This document shows positions 1-12,449 of a DNA stretch of 64,000 nucleotides, piece after piece. Each line of letters starts with the position of its first letter. Positions within the stretch are counted from its first letter, which is position 1. The stretch is from the NCBI GenBank assembly GCA_026419785.1, contig JAODTK010002888.1:310001-374000 (forward strand), in the 5' to 3' direction. Source of the DNA: Sclerodactyla briareus. Its lineage: Eukaryota > Echinodermata > Holothuroidea > Dendrochirotida > Sclerodactylidae. The notes under the pieces are model-generated. The model did not search any database, was not told the DNA's origin, and saw nothing but the letters and a program-made list of their open reading frames with translations. Both the position numbers and the translations under genes were made by a program.

Positions 1-176
1 ACCAACAATTGGTGTCCCCATTACACGCTACATGAATATTCCAGCATGCATTATTGGAAGGTGAATTGGCCAGGAAATGTTCCAACATAACTTTGTTCAC
101 TCGTTGCAGTACTCAGATAAGTTTACAAATACCAGTTTTTTAGTCTCAAACCTAGCTATTGGAATCGCATGGCAAT

Positions 177-225
177 CATCTATCTATCTATCTTCTATAT
201 CTATCTATCTATCTTCTCTCTATCT
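177..225. repeat. (TATC)n microsatellite
   Basis: Two runs of the tetranucleotide TCTA/TATC, separated by a short TCTTCTATA interruption. This is a simple-sequence repeat with no gene near it. Confidence 0.9.
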
Positions 226-299
226 AATGTGTTTTAACAATTGCCTTTTGGCTCCCAAACAGTCATTCTTGATGGATGTCGACCCAACTTGACACAAGG

Positions 300-1790
300 T
301 TCATTGACCCTTGGGACTAATTGACCTGTGAAGGTCAATGTCAAAGCCCATTACAGGAGCAATAATAGCCATTATGTGTAAAATTTCAAAATGTAGCCTA
401 CCGTACAATTTTTTGTGCACAGTGCCTGATGTTTCGGCATTATGATGGTCGACAGCCGTAACTTCGGGGTGTTCAGGATTTTGTGTTGTGCAAGGTCCCA
501 CTCGGCCCAAGTCCCTTTTATAAATTTCACAACAATGTACTTGAAATCCTCCTCGCCACCTCGATTGCATTTGATGTTCTTCTAAGGTTTCATTAAGGTC
601 CTTGGGTAGGAGGGCGACCGGGGGTGGTCGGACTTTTTGGGGGCTCAGGACCCACTTTGGGCCCAAGGCCCATTCTATGAAATACCATAAATCTTGTATC
701 TTGCCTACAAATTTTGTTGCACAGTGCCGATGTTTTCAGTCGTAATGGTGTCTAATAGCCTATCTTTAAAGGCCCAGGGAATTAGGTCCAGCCCATTGTG
801 GGCCTTGGGGCCCATCATGAGGAATTTTGCAAAATGCTTCTTTCCTTTACATTTTTAGTGCACAGTTGCTACATTCAGTCATAATGATGATCATGACATC
901 TGTACCTTTGGGGTGACTCAGGACTGCTTGGTCCAAGTCCCACTTGGGCCGTCGGCCCATTTCATGAATGTTCACACAATGGTACTTGAAATCAATCTCC
1001 CACAGAGCTGCAATTGATTTTCTTAAAAGTTACAATTAATGGTCCTTGGGTAGACAGCCACGAATTTTGGGTCCAGGGCCCAGCTTGGGCCCCATCGCCA
1101 ATACATGAATACTGCCAAATCTTGTATCTCCACAAATTCAGTTGCAAGTGCTGATGTTCGGGTCATAATGATGGTCTGATAGACATACTTTTGGGTGTTG
1201 AGTTTTCTGTTCCAAGGTCTGACTCGGGCCCTAGGGCCCATTTTTGATATTTCAACACATGGGTTCGAAATGCGTCCCTCCCCACAGTTCAATTGTCTTC
1301 TTCAACGTTACAGTCATGGTCCCTTCAGTAGAGGACTTTTGTGCTCGTCCAGGAATGTTGCGGGCCCCAGCCCATTTGTCCTGGGGCCCCTCATATGAAA
1401 TACTGCTGCGAAATATAGTATTTCCTCCTACAACTAGTTGTCAAAGTGCCAATGTTTCGTTCAAAGGAACCGTCTAATAGCCATACATAACCTCATGGTG
1501 CCTAGGATTTTTGGACCCAAGGCCCACTTGGTGGGCCTGAAGCCTATCAATGTGGAATCACGCAAAATTATGCTTCGCTTTTTCAGTTTGGTGCACATAT
1601 ACATTCGTAGTGATGATGTTCAACAGTCGAACCTTGGGTGTTCCCGAACTTGGGGGACCCAGGGTCCTACTTGGATCCATGGAATTACACACATTAGTAC
1701 GTGAATGCATCTCAAGTTCCAATGGATTTTCTTATATTTAATGTTCCTTGGTTAGTGTCATCAGGTTGTTCAGGCACTTCTGGCTGAGGT
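300..1790. repeat. Satellite of ~145-bp alternating monomers
   Basis: About ten diverged monomers of ~140-150 bp. Two types can be told apart. Type A (near 369, 669, 810, 1095, 1393 and 1545) has a 'tgaaatac..caaaatcttgtatc' start followed by 'tgcacagtgc'. Type B (near 525, 960, 1245 and 1690) has 'aatttcacacaatgtacttg' followed by 'tggtccttgggtag'. Every monomer ends in 'cttgggccc/gggcccat'. A and B mostly alternate, giving a 285-300 bp higher-order period, with AA neighbours at 669/810 and 1393/1545. Open frames across the array (for example 301-666 minus) are by-products of the repeat. Confidence 0.8.
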
Positions 1791-1810
1791 TCACTGTTGT
1801 CCTAGGCAGG

Positions 1811-2140
1811 GACGTCGCGAGCGGGGGGGGGGGGGGGCGGGGGGGGGGGGGGGGGGGTGGGGGGGGGTTGTCTCCCCCCCCAAAAACTCGTCAGAACGAC
1901 CTCGCAGTTGGACTTTTTCGAATATCCAGTTGGAATTTCCGACAGATCGTAAGATTGTATATTTTCACCTGAGGTCCTCGCTCCCAGTCAACTATGTAAG
2001 TTTTCCAACTCAACCAACAGGCATATTCTTTATTCATGTAAAAAAACGGTTTGATTACATTAACACAAATGATTGGAATATTTTTATAACTATCCAACAA
2101 TGTGAAAAATTTTGCGCGCTTCGCGCGCAATGACAGTACT
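1811..2140 (+). repeat. Poly-G / GCGCGC-hairpin dispersed element
   Basis: A run of ~40 nearly pure G (1826-1867) follows 'gacgtcgcgagc'. About 250 bp later comes the perfect hairpin TTGCGCGCTTCGCGCGCAA (2112-2130). The same layout recurs at 22.5-23.0 and 53.5-53.98 kb and, inverted, at 58.5-58.7 kb. It looks like a short non-autonomous element; its ends are not defined. Confidence 0.5.
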
Positions 2141-3640
2141 CTAAACTTCAATTACCAAGCATATTTACAAAAACTTGATCGGCTGTCGCTATTGTATGAC
2201 ATTCAAATGTGTTTATTGTTTGATTGGAGATTAGAGTAGAGATTAGATTGGCTTACACCAATACCGGAAAAAGCTAGAATTGCGATGGACCCTCACGCAA
2301 TATTTTACATTGGCTATTGTAATTTGTATCCGCGCATGGGATGAAATTATACAAATAGCGTCCTTAATATCCGCCTGATGCGTGGACAACGAGATCCTGT
2401 TCTTCCAATTGCCGAGGAAACCCGAAAAAACTGCTTTTTCGCGCGCACTGGTGAATTAGAGTGTGCAGCACAACCATGAACATTCATTCTGGCAAAAAAG
2501 TTAAAGTCGGGCCAAGCGATAAGACCGAGTCCTCACCAAATGTTCAAATTCCCACTGTTACAGAATTTTTTATCAGGTTGCAAAGTGGCCCGCAAGGTGT
2601 GAGCTTGGTACCATGACCGAAAACGCCTTGGGAGGGGGTCATTTTTGGTCATCTGGGGCTTAAAACGCAACTAAAAATTATTTAAATTTCTCTGTCTCCC
2701 CTTGTCCCCCATAGAAATGAAGTCTGGCGACGCCACGGCTGACTGGGCAAAACTTATGATACATGGCCCGAAAAAAACGTCGGAATATTGGGTTCACTTA
2801 AACATCTTCCTAAGCCCATTAAAAAAAATTCGGGCAAATTTTTTGGCGCCCTCTAATGTGAACTTTTTTGTTGGAGTCCGACTGTCGGGAAAGAATTTCA
2901 TCAACCCCAAAGAACTTACTACTGCCCATGAATGAAGCTCAGTACAATTTGCAGAAATAGTCACATAATCCTGAGTTACTTGAAAATTGAAATTATTCTG
3001 GTTTGGAGTGTTCGTAAATGCATCAGATTGCATCTAAGGCCACCTGAACTGCAAACATTCTCTAAAGTGGTAGGCGGGGATTCGGCGGTCCTCTGAAAAG
3101 TTGAGATCTATAAATTCAATTCACTGAATCTTGCTTCCCTCGATTAAAAATCCTGAGCCTCAAATCGCATCTAGGACAATGTGAAAAGCGAATTATTATG
3201 GTAGGAATGTATGTTTTGGATTGCTATAATTGCAACTGAACTGCATCATACTGTCACCGAAAATTGCAAAAATTTGCAGAGGTGAGAGGGACCCCCTCCC
3301 CTTTGGGTAGCCTCAATTTTCGACACCAATTTAGAGTAAGTCAAATTTTAGATTAGAGTAGTCTCTTAGGTTCTGGTATAATACAAAAAATAACCCTAGA
3401 AAAAGCATTAAGTATGAACATCAAGAGAAAGAGTATTAATTAGAAATCATTTGCCTATCCACCTCCGTGAAAAACATAATAGGATTGAAAATCAGAAGGG
3501 AATAAGTGGCAAATTGATACAGTAATATAGATTAAGAAAATATCATGAGTGTGGTTGAAAATTTAGCAGGCAAATTGCAATTCGCAACTGCCACCCATCC
3601 CCATTGCTTCCCTAGCAATTTAAGCAACGCTATACATTTA
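2141..3640. other. Unassigned non-coding stretch
   Basis: AT-rich sequence with no supported gene. A 77-codon frame (2702-2935 plus) has no recognisable motif. Short direct repeats of 'agattagagtag' occur near 2231 and 3351. Confidence 0.6.
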
Positions 3641-4045
3641 AGGATTCATATAGAACATGCTCAATATGGAAATGAGTTGACCCTTCCCCCGAAAATTCTT
3701 GCCAACCCACACTTCCCTAGACCCAGAAGTATTGTGTGTTAATGCTTGTATGAAATATGAGGCAAGTTAAACCCTCCTTCTGAAATGTTGGCATCAAGTA
3801 CCATAGAAAAAATACCCTGACAACAATCGCCCTCTCCCCATCTGACGCTGGGATAGGCTGGGAATGAGTTGACCCTCCCCGAAAAATCTTGCCAACCCAC
3901 TCCCCCTACCAATGCCAGAATTATTGCGTTGTTAATGCCTGTATGACTATGAGACAAGTTACCCTCCCTTTGATATTTTGGATCAAGTACAATAGAAAAA
4001 TACCCTGACAACAATCCCCTTCTCCCCTCCATCTGAGGACTAAGA
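3640..4045. repeat. ~190-bp tandem duplication
   Basis: Two copies, offset by ~192 bp. 'aatgagttgaccct' starts at 3671 and 3863; 'ataccctgacaacaatc' ends each copy near 3820 and 4010. Copies are roughly 80 percent alike. Frames on both strands lie in the repeat and are not supported as genes. Confidence 0.8.
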
Positions 4046-5639
4046 GGATAAGGCCACTGTGGTAGCCTTCCTTATCATACAATCTGTGCACATAGCCACC
4101 GACCAATGCTTTGTTAGAAAATCCCATATAAGGGCAACACGAACTAGTGTTTTCTCCACTCAGAGTGGCCTTGACAAGAAGTCAACTTTTGGGTCCACTA
4201 GGCATTGCCTCCAAAGCCGATGCCGAGGGCCATGGCCTTCAGGGCTTCCCAGGCTCCGGTCACCTCTTGCAATACTACTGGCTGCACCCATTGCCAATGT
4301 GGCAGGGCGCTCCACCACTGTAATATCCACCCTCTGGGCTATTGTATCAACAACCCTTCACGCCACATACTAATGGTTATTGAGGAGGGAATAATAGCTT
4401 TAACATAACACAGAAACTACAATGCTAAATTTGAAGCTAAACCTGCAGAACTTCTCATGTAACTAGCTTATTTTTCCTCGATAATTATCCAGTATAGCTC
4501 AGTCAGTACCATACACAAAAAAGACTACTGGTTTGAGTGAGCCTCAGTGTGTAACACAATTTTCAAATTTTCACCCATACTTAAATTTTCTCTGCCCATA
4601 GGCTTCTTCTGATCTTATTGCTGATTACAGCTTTTTCAACAACTTCAGGAAGCCATTCAAGCCTCATCTAGTAGTCCTGGTTATTTTGATCTTTGGATAA
4701 CTCACACGTCAACTCTTCCAAAAGTGGCAAATGATCTCAAGGCAGGGGTTCACCGTTCCAGGACCCACCGTGTACGTTTCCATCCACAGACAAGTCAGTG
4801 AATCCCAGGATCCGACCACTTTCTCAGACCCTGGAGAAGGCAAAATATTTCATGCTCCATGTGACTTGTTTACAAAGCCGACTGCCAAGACTCATTGTGA
4901 AACCATTCCCAGACCAAAAGAAAAAAAAATATTACATTCCACTGCACATGAGCGCAATTTTACAGAACCAGAAAGCAGCCCCAATGAAATCTGTGGCATG
5001 TTTTCGTATGGTTTCAGCTATAGCCTGATTTGATCACATTAATGGCAACAAAGTTATGTGTAGGGTGATCTAATCAGAATTTAGGCACCAATCACTATAA
5101 TTAATGAGTAATTTTCCTATCCATAGATTTTTATTGTTTATGCGTCTTAGCAGATACGCCATGACCATACGAAGCTATAATGATGTGGTTTGACTTTGGG
5201 GGCCCTATAATCATGATGCAGTTTCATGAACTGCCTAGATGTCAGATAAAATATGCTAATTAGGTGGACCAGCTTAACAAATTTTACATTGGCATTTCCC
5301 ATGGGTGGGAATTCTCTCTCAGAGTGTTAAAAACTACACCTTCAACTCGACATGTAGAGTAGCTATCATTGTTTCATCTAAATGGTAAAACCACTGATTG
5401 CACAAGCGGTGGGGCGAGACACTATTGGGACGGATCATCACGCCTTGTTCTCTCTCAATTGTTATTCTCATGGATGGTGACCGAACTAAGAGCAATGTTT
5501 ATTGACTTCTAAGACATCTGTGGCCTTATGAAGATCAGGTCAAAGGTTGTTCAAGGGGCACATAGACAATTGATTGAAACTGCCTTCTTGATTCATTATC
5601 TCAAACATTGAACACATAATTTTTTAATTTGTCATGGTT
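4046..5639. other. Unassigned non-coding stretch
   Basis: Overlapping frames of 100 and 76 codons (4731-5033 and 4798-5028, plus) have no recognisable motif. No repeat was identified. Confidence 0.5.
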
Positions 5640-6690
5640 CATCTTTGCAGTTTGAGCTACAGGGGGCGCCATTGGTGCTCTTGTTTATGAATTTGGGTCA
5701 TTCCCATATTCAGAATGACCAACATAACTACATCGCTACAAGGGGGACACCAACAATTCAAATGGCCCCTCAGCGAGAGAAACTTCGTTCAGAATACAGG
5801 TTATCATGCTGCATGGTAACATTCTGGTCACCTTCACGCTGAAAAACCCAATCCATGATCATTCCATCTGTTTTGGGCAAATTCTGAGCCATCAAACATT
5901 GCATAACTCACTAGGGGGGACACCAAATTCATGTCAGAGTAATATGTTTGGGGAATATTGTCTAATTCTTCCAAACTGGCATTTTTTTTATTACAGTTTG
6001 GAACCCTGAATCCTCAGATTGGATTACCTTTTTCCACTCAAGGATACCTGAATTTCATGAGAATGCTGCAGGAAAAATGGTAAAACCAACATAAATAGGG
6101 GGACACCAACAATTCAAATGGATCCTCAGCGAGAGAAACTTCGTTCAGAAGGCAGGTTACAGCCTGCATGGTAACATTCTGGTCACCTTCACTCTTGAAA
6201 ACCCAATCCATGATCATTCCATCTGTTTTGGGCAAATTCTGAGCCATCAAACATTGCATAACTCACTAGGGGGGACACCAAATTCATGTCGAGTTATAAT
6301 TGTTTTGGGTATTATTGTCTAATCTTCCAAACTGGCATTATTTTTTTATATTATCAGTTTGACCTGATCCTAATATATTACCTTTTTCCACTCAAGGATA
6401 CCTGAATTTCATGAGAATGCTGCAAGGAAAAATGGTAAACCAACATAAATAGGGGGACACCAAAACAGTTATGTTGGTCCGACCATTATTCTACGGGCCA
6501 GTGCGAGAAATTGGGTTAAGTGTTAGTACCAGTTTTTTGACAGGTTCACTCTTGTGATAAGCTCACTATATTATAAGAGCAAGGGGTTGAGGACATTGGA
6601 AAAATATATCAGATAATTCAGATTTGTATATTTAGAACGTCACAGCTGGTATCCCAAAATCAGGGGGGACACCATCACAAATCATTCCTT
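5640..6690. repeat. ~355-bp tandem repeat with GGGGGACACC boxes
   Basis: The unit start 'agggggacaccaa' is found at 5740, 6097 and 6451, so the periods are 357 and 354 bp. Each complete unit has a second 'ggggggacaccaaattcatg' box about 180 bp in (near 5916 and 6271). A further 'aggggggacacc' box lies at 6661. Two complete units and a diverged third are present. Confidence 0.85.
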
Positions 6691-6699
6691 TACTAAAAA

Positions 6700-7205
6700 T
6701 CATACGAGTGACATTCACAAGTCTACGAATATACCTCACATGCTGGAATTGCCTGTTCCAATTGTTTGGAATTCCGCATAAAATCTTATTGAAAATCAGT
6801 GTAATCCCTATTGGACCCCTGAAGGCCCTAATTTATGGATTGAGCCAATTCTTATTATCGGGGCCATTGGATTTCTGTAAATAAAGCGAAAGAGATGGTA
6901 TGAACACGACGGCTAGAGACAGGACCAGGGAACATGCTCCCCCACCTATCCCTGTAAAAATTGCTGTTATTTACTGGGAAATTCCTGCAGTCGGTATTCA
7001 CGGTTTCAAAGTTTTTTGACAAGTGCTCGTAAAAACAAAAGTTCTTGTGGAACAAAATTCTGTCATCTTCACAGTGAAGTAAATCCTTTGAAAAACAGGA
7101 TGTTTCTTACAGACCTACCATAAAATAACAAATAATTTAATAGGAACTTTTTTTTTACAGCACTTGGAAAAATACTTGCAACTGTGAATCCCAACTGTCA
7201 GGATT
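6700..7205. other. Unassigned non-coding stretch
   Basis: AT-rich, with short poly-T. No gene or repeat family could be supported. Confidence 0.5.
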
Positions 7206-7209
7206 TGTA

Positions 7210-8112
7210 CCATGTATAAAGCGCTGTTCATCACACTTGTGCGATACGCATACTACGATAAATTTTTCGGACGGAGTGTTCACACTTGTGCGATAAAATA
7301 TCGTACGATATATTTATCAACTTAGGGTAGTTCCCGTCAGACGTAGAACTGTGTGTCGACCCCTCTGGGAAACTTCCTGCTACCCAACCCGGCCCTCTCA
7401 ACCCACCCCCCTCCCCCGGGCCACTTCCACTACCCACCGCATATCCTCCCTCCTTGGCATGTCACTGATCCTTGGTGGACGGCCGCCGACGCAAAATGAA
7501 CCCCTCCCATTCTTTCATGGCCTGGTCACCTCCTATTGTATATGGTGAGAGCATCATGATGCGAACTAAAAATAATGGTTTCGTAGTCCCCATCATGGCG
7601 GCAAATCGGGCGAGAGCTCACCAGAAGACATGTCTCCCCGTACGTCACTACTCAATACATTCCATCAAACCCCTGATTTTATCAACGAACAAACCCCCAC
7701 TTTTCATTTCACGGCAAACTTCCCCCAATAGCCTATCTGGCGTTCCATACTCTTGCAGAATTGCGCACGTTTATCATTGCATTGCGCATTTTAATCGCAT
7801 CCGATCAATTTATCGAACGATAAAGTTGAAATATTTTTCAACTTGACGTCCGATAAAATTATCGACATTGTTATCGCACAGGTGTGTGAACACTCTACTC
7901 TGAAAATACACTTTTTAACTCGACGGTCCGTAAACTTTTTTGTTCGTATCGTATCCGTAATCGCCCAAGTATGTGACACATTCCCTTCAATGTTAAGGCG
8001 CCACACGGTCCCGATGAAATTATCGTTACGACATTTTCTATGGCACTAAGTGTGATACAAGTCCACTGATAGAATTATCGTACATCGTAATCGCACAGTG
8101 TGGAGCACCCTT
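7210..8112 (-). mobile_element. Nested TIR-type DNA transposon cluster
   Basis: Several copies of one transposon end are nested. Left ends read 'gctgttcatcacacttgtgc' (7222) and 'gagtgttcacacttgtgcga' (7276). Right ends, read on the minus strand, start 'gagtgttcacacacctgtgc' (7893), 'tgtgtcacatacttgggcga' (near 7981) and 'gtgctccacactgtgcgatt' (near 8106). All run into AT-rich palindromic sequence of the TATCGTACGATA type. The core (7276-7893) is an inverted, shorter relative of 59226-60716: both contain 'ctgcaaaagtatggaacgcc'-like DNA and a matching G-rich internal block. The 'GTTCACACTTGTGCG' tip and possible TAA/TTA flanks are compatible with PIF/Harbinger, but that is inference. No transposase could be recognised, so the element is probably non-autonomous. 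Confidence 0.7.
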
Positions 8113-9884
8113 AGAGACAGATTTCATTAGCAGCGGCGTGTGCGTGGCTTATGATTGACACTAACATAGGTTTTCAAGACCCCATAAACTAAGTACATAT
8201 TCAATGAAATTGTTATCCTCTCCCTTCACTCAGCTCCGGCCAATCATCCCGATTTTCCAACTTACGATTTTGGAGTGAAATCTGGATGACACAGACTTTT
8301 TTTCGAGTGACCAACGAAGGATAGATACGCATTATTCCGGTACATTATATTCTCTTCAACCCTCAAAATGACGAAGAACATTTGCATTGGACCTATTTTC
8401 ATGTTGTCCAAATTCTGATTGCTGATTTTAGCGGCGATTGCTGGGCTGTGAAAAGTGACTGATTTCAGGCACCCCTTCTCGAGTTAATTGTTTCTGTTGA
8501 GACATGAAAAAACTGTGCATCCGGAAAAGATCTGATCCATAAATGATGCTGGCAGAACTTGGCGATATGTTCTGTTAAGACAAATTAGCAAAATCTCCGT
8601 AAATAAGTCGAGACGACTCATGATTACTCCATTGGTTACGGTATCCTACGGAATACCCATAAAAGGAAACCCAAAAATATAAGTCGGTTTCTTTCTTACT
8701 GATTTTCCTAATGTTCAAAAGTACTTTTCATTCAGCTAACTGACTGGTCCGCTCTCCACGATTTCCTTCCTTCCCGAAGGATAGATCGTGGATTGTAAGC
8801 TTCTACTGACCAAATGCCTCCCTGGTAGCGCCCTCTATATGCCAGGGACGAGCCCATACGCGGCTGTCATAGGATCGAAACATCTGGGGCTATCGATGGA
8901 AAGAAAAATCACACGACTACCAAATTATGCGTCATTCATTTTAGGAGACAGACATGCCGCTGTTGCAGCAGACTCTGGATACATCCGTATGGCTGTTGCG
9001 CCAGACGTTCTATTCAACAATTGGATGAGGATCTCCACGATTATTTTATGACACTGCTAAGTAATTCCTTAAAGTGTCAGAATGGCTACAGGGTTAGGTA
9101 GTTTTCCATCAACAATGCTGCATCTTTCCCATCAATAACGGGGTTCTCTCTCTTTCTTCTTTTTTTTTACACTTGGCTAGCCTCTATGAGGTATCCGCGG
9201 TGCCTCGGCATTTGCATCTACCATCATATCTTTTGATGGTACGCCCTTCTGGGAGCTCCGGGCCGTACTGAATGCGATTATCAACTTGATCGATCGGTAT
9301 CAGCATTCTCCTATTTTGATTTGATCTTATCCAATGTACTGGACTTTAATATTCATTTTAAGATGGTCACCAAGTATAGTTCGCACTCCCCAGGCCGCCA
9401 CACAACGTTACATACCCCCTCTAATAATTTTGTTACTCACCCACACCGCCGCCCAAGGGAATACCGAGGCTGTGGTGGGGGAGGGGGAGTTGGTAATGTA
9501 CCTTAACCCGTAGATCTTTTCGTCCCACACACCACAGTTGTTGAGACCGTCCTGTTTTTTTGTTGTGAGTTAGACCGCACCGGCGGAGGTCAAGTTCATC
9601 CACTGGGTACCCAGCTGAGCGGTGTATCATCATAGGCGCTTTTACCGCAGTTTCACACCGGAGGGCCGTCTGGTTAATTCTGGATCTCTTGCAAATAGTC
9701 GCAGTATAGCAGGCGTCCTCCCCTAGCCCGCCGAATCTGCTTGGTCTGCGCATGTCCCCCTCGACGAGATGTCCTCTTTAGGTATCACACATTTGGGACC
9801 GGTTCCTGTTTGAAATGGTGAATCCAAGAGGCAGTCTTCATTTTGTGGTACGCCGGAAGAATTAACTGTTCACTGGGCGCGTTT
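8113..9884. other. Unassigned non-coding stretch
   Basis: Frames at 8788-9051 (plus, 87 codons) and 9433-9753 (minus, 106 codons, partly in G-rich DNA) have no known motif. No repeat was identified. Confidence 0.5.
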
Positions 9885-10460
9885 AAAGTACAATGGTCAT
9901 TTAAACAACGTCTGCTATTTGGTGGTTTGGTACCTTATATCTAGTATATTTTGGAAACTCAACGTCAGAAAAGAATTTCATGCGATTTCGAGGGTGAAAA
10001 GGAGACACATTCTGCTATTGTGACCATATGCCATGTGACGTCCCGGGTAACCGGGACCCTCGTGTATACAAAGTCATCCAAACATTGCATTTTTTACCAA
10101 CCTAGTGACAAAAGAGCGAACAGGGATTGATTGGAAACTTACAAATTTGTACACAAGATATGAGAGAACTATTTCATTAATTATAACTATGAAGATTAAC
10201 TAATGAAAAAAAAAATATTTTTCCCTGCTATAATGGTACAAATGGTGCCAAAAATATCAGCATTTAATACTGTGTAAAGTCGATGAGGGCGATTTTGGTG
10301 ACGGTCATCAATTTACGGTGAATTCATTCCAGTAAAATAAATAGCTCAACACGGGAAACTGGCTAGAATCATCGCCAAATTTTGTGTTATGTGGTTTTGA
10401 CATTCCCTCTTTTCACTGTGCCCGTTTGGAGATGAATATGTCACATGACCATTGTACTTT
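9885..10460. mobile_element. MITE-like element with perfect 16-bp TIRs
   Basis: AAAGTACAATGGTCAT at 9885-9900 is matched exactly by its reverse complement at 10445-10460. The enclosed 576 bp has no coding frame. It contains a small palindrome, GTCCCGG-GTAA-CCGGGAC, near 10042-10059. The flanks are T-rich on both sides (TTT/TTT), so a target-site duplication cannot be judged. A short non-autonomous DNA transposon is the simplest reading. Confidence 0.6.
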
Positions 10461-11501
10461 TTTACTAAAATCTCACATTGTTACTACTGAATTTGCACGT
10501 GCGCTGCAAATGTGAGCTAAACTACTCAGTTCCCATATTTATGCATGGGAAGAGGTGATATTGTGAAATGAGTGTTTTTTATTTCTTTACAGGTCGGAGG
10601 CATATGAACTTTCGAAAAACCCAACTACTGTTTATATTAATCCTCGGGGAAATAGTTATCATGGTGCTTGATTCCTACCAGAAGGCCATTATGGCGCACC
10701 AGTAGTTGCGTCACAAGAACACGGGAATCATGGGTGCACCGCCTCTTTTACAGAAACTAATGAAGGTAGGCCTACGCGAATAAAATAACAGAAATCATTA
10801 AAGATGTTAAAGCCAAAAGAGGTTTTTCGCATCAAATGATAGGCACAGCAATTCACTATACCTACCCCCCGTCCGAATGGGATACACCTTGTATGTTTTA
10901 CTCTGTTACTCATTACGCTCGCCTGAAACCCTGCAGTATGAGGAGTCCAAGCACGCGTAGTCACATATTGCCAAGAGCCACTTATTATTTGAGTTATGCC
11001 ACCGGAGTCTGGTCAGCGCGCCCGCATTTTTTTGTTTTTAATGGTATAAATAATGGTTCTTAGGGTACGCCCAACTAAGGACTTTAAAGTAGATGGGTAC
11101 AAGGTACGTGCAGGGCGCCAACCCAAGTACATACACAAATATACTATTATCCCTCATCCTCCCAAATAACGGAGAATAAGAGGGTAAAATGGAAACACTG
11201 AAAGTGGAATGGGGAATATACATATACAGTATAGATAGTTGAGGAGGGTGAGCTTCCACACAAAAAAGGTAACAATTTCTGTTAGCCACCAGAGGCCCCC
11301 CCTCCCCAACCTTCTCTTTTTCGTACCCCTGCAGTTGTCTGTTTTCACTAAAGATCTGTAAAACAGGTGATGGGCTCCAGCCTCCTTTCCCGGGAAGCGC
11401 ATATCGGGTCTTGACCCCCTACAAACTACCCCCTTGTGACTCCACTTTGCGTGGCATAATGAAAAGAAAAACAGTCGTTGACCAATTATCCGTTTTTCCA
11501 G
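10461..11501. other. Unassigned non-coding stretch
   Basis: Mixed-composition sequence. Overlapping frames on both strands (for example 11154-11510 minus, 118 codons) have no recognisable domain and are partly low complexity. Confidence 0.5.
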
Positions 11502-11612
11502 GCTCGCCATGGAAGAGTCAAGCTGGAAGTTCCATAGATGCGTATGTGAGTGTCCGGGGCTGGAGTTCCATTATTACGAAAACGAGCGATTGTTTCAGAA
11601 AAGAGTACACTA
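11502..11612 (+). CDS. Possible internal exon, unknown product
   Basis: The sequence shows a pyrimidine-rich acceptor (ccgtttttccag) immediately before 11502 and a consensus donor (GTAAGT) after 11612. Between them one frame is open for 111 bp and reads LAMEESSWKFHRCVCECPGL and onward, ending ..ERLFQKRVHY. The peptide has three closely spaced cysteines (C-V-C-E-C) and a natural-looking composition. The ATG inside it could also be the start. I recognise no domain, and no partner exon was found nearby. Chance splice-like signals are common in 64 kb, so this is only a candidate. Confidence 0.3.
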
Positions 11613-12445
11613 GTAAGTTCATGCGAAAAAAAATAAAAATACTGGCAGGTCCAATGCTTATTGTCGTTGCTTGACTCTTAAAGGGAGATTCCATAGATTC
11701 ATATTCGAAGTGACACGAATCCGTGTACGCATTGGTACGTCGTGGCTTTTTCCGCCTATCCGTGTTGGTTTGCCTAGTTTATCATTTTTTTTACCCCTCG
11801 TGTGGAACCAATATCTATCCCGAAAACTAAAATTTGGGGCCAATCGACCCACACTACCGCCACCGCTGCATGGCCGTCCTACTGATCCCAATTGACCTTA
11901 AAAAACTGTGAGGTTGGTGAGTTTGGTCTTCCACCTGAAACCGATCTGCACTTTTCGTTGGTTTGTGGAACAAAACCGACTCTATCACAAGCGCCTATAA
12001 CCAACCTATCGTGGTTATCCAATCAGATACCGGAACCGAATCACGAGGCTTCAATATGCTGGCTGTTCGGTTGATTCTGGTTATATTTATTGATATGACA
12101 CCTGTGCCTCATAACATTAAACTTACATTGAACTCTCGCCCGGCCTTGCGCCTTCAGACCTTCTCTTCAGAGTCACCGCTGGAATAAGGTTTCTCCTACT
12201 TGTCAGCAACTATCCTGCAGTGCCTACAATACTGACTCAACTGAAACGAATCACACTGTTTCGTCTTAGACTTATGCAAAACTTTTATTTCATCTTTCAT
12301 CTCGCGTCAATTTCACGTTCTCGTGAATTCGAGATCAAAATGTTGTTAAAAAATGCCCCGTATTGTGGCCCACGGTTTTTGTTCTCTTCTTTTAAATCAA
12401 AGATGAAAGTGTGAAACTCTTTCAAATTCAAGGGAAATTCGTTTT
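11613..12445. other. Unassigned non-coding stretch
   Basis: Short frames on both strands (for example 11658-11891 minus and 11963-12187 plus) have no recognisable motif. Confidence 0.5.
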
Positions 12446-12449
12446 CGTT

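Noticed and set aside
1-110. Match to the 355-bp GGGGGACACC tandem repeat at 5.7 kb
   Set aside because: Only 'accaacaatt' and a reversed 'ggtgtcccc' are shared; too short to support.
301-666. 121-codon minus-strand ORF
   Set aside because: It lies inside the ~145-bp satellite; the frame is not kept between monomers.
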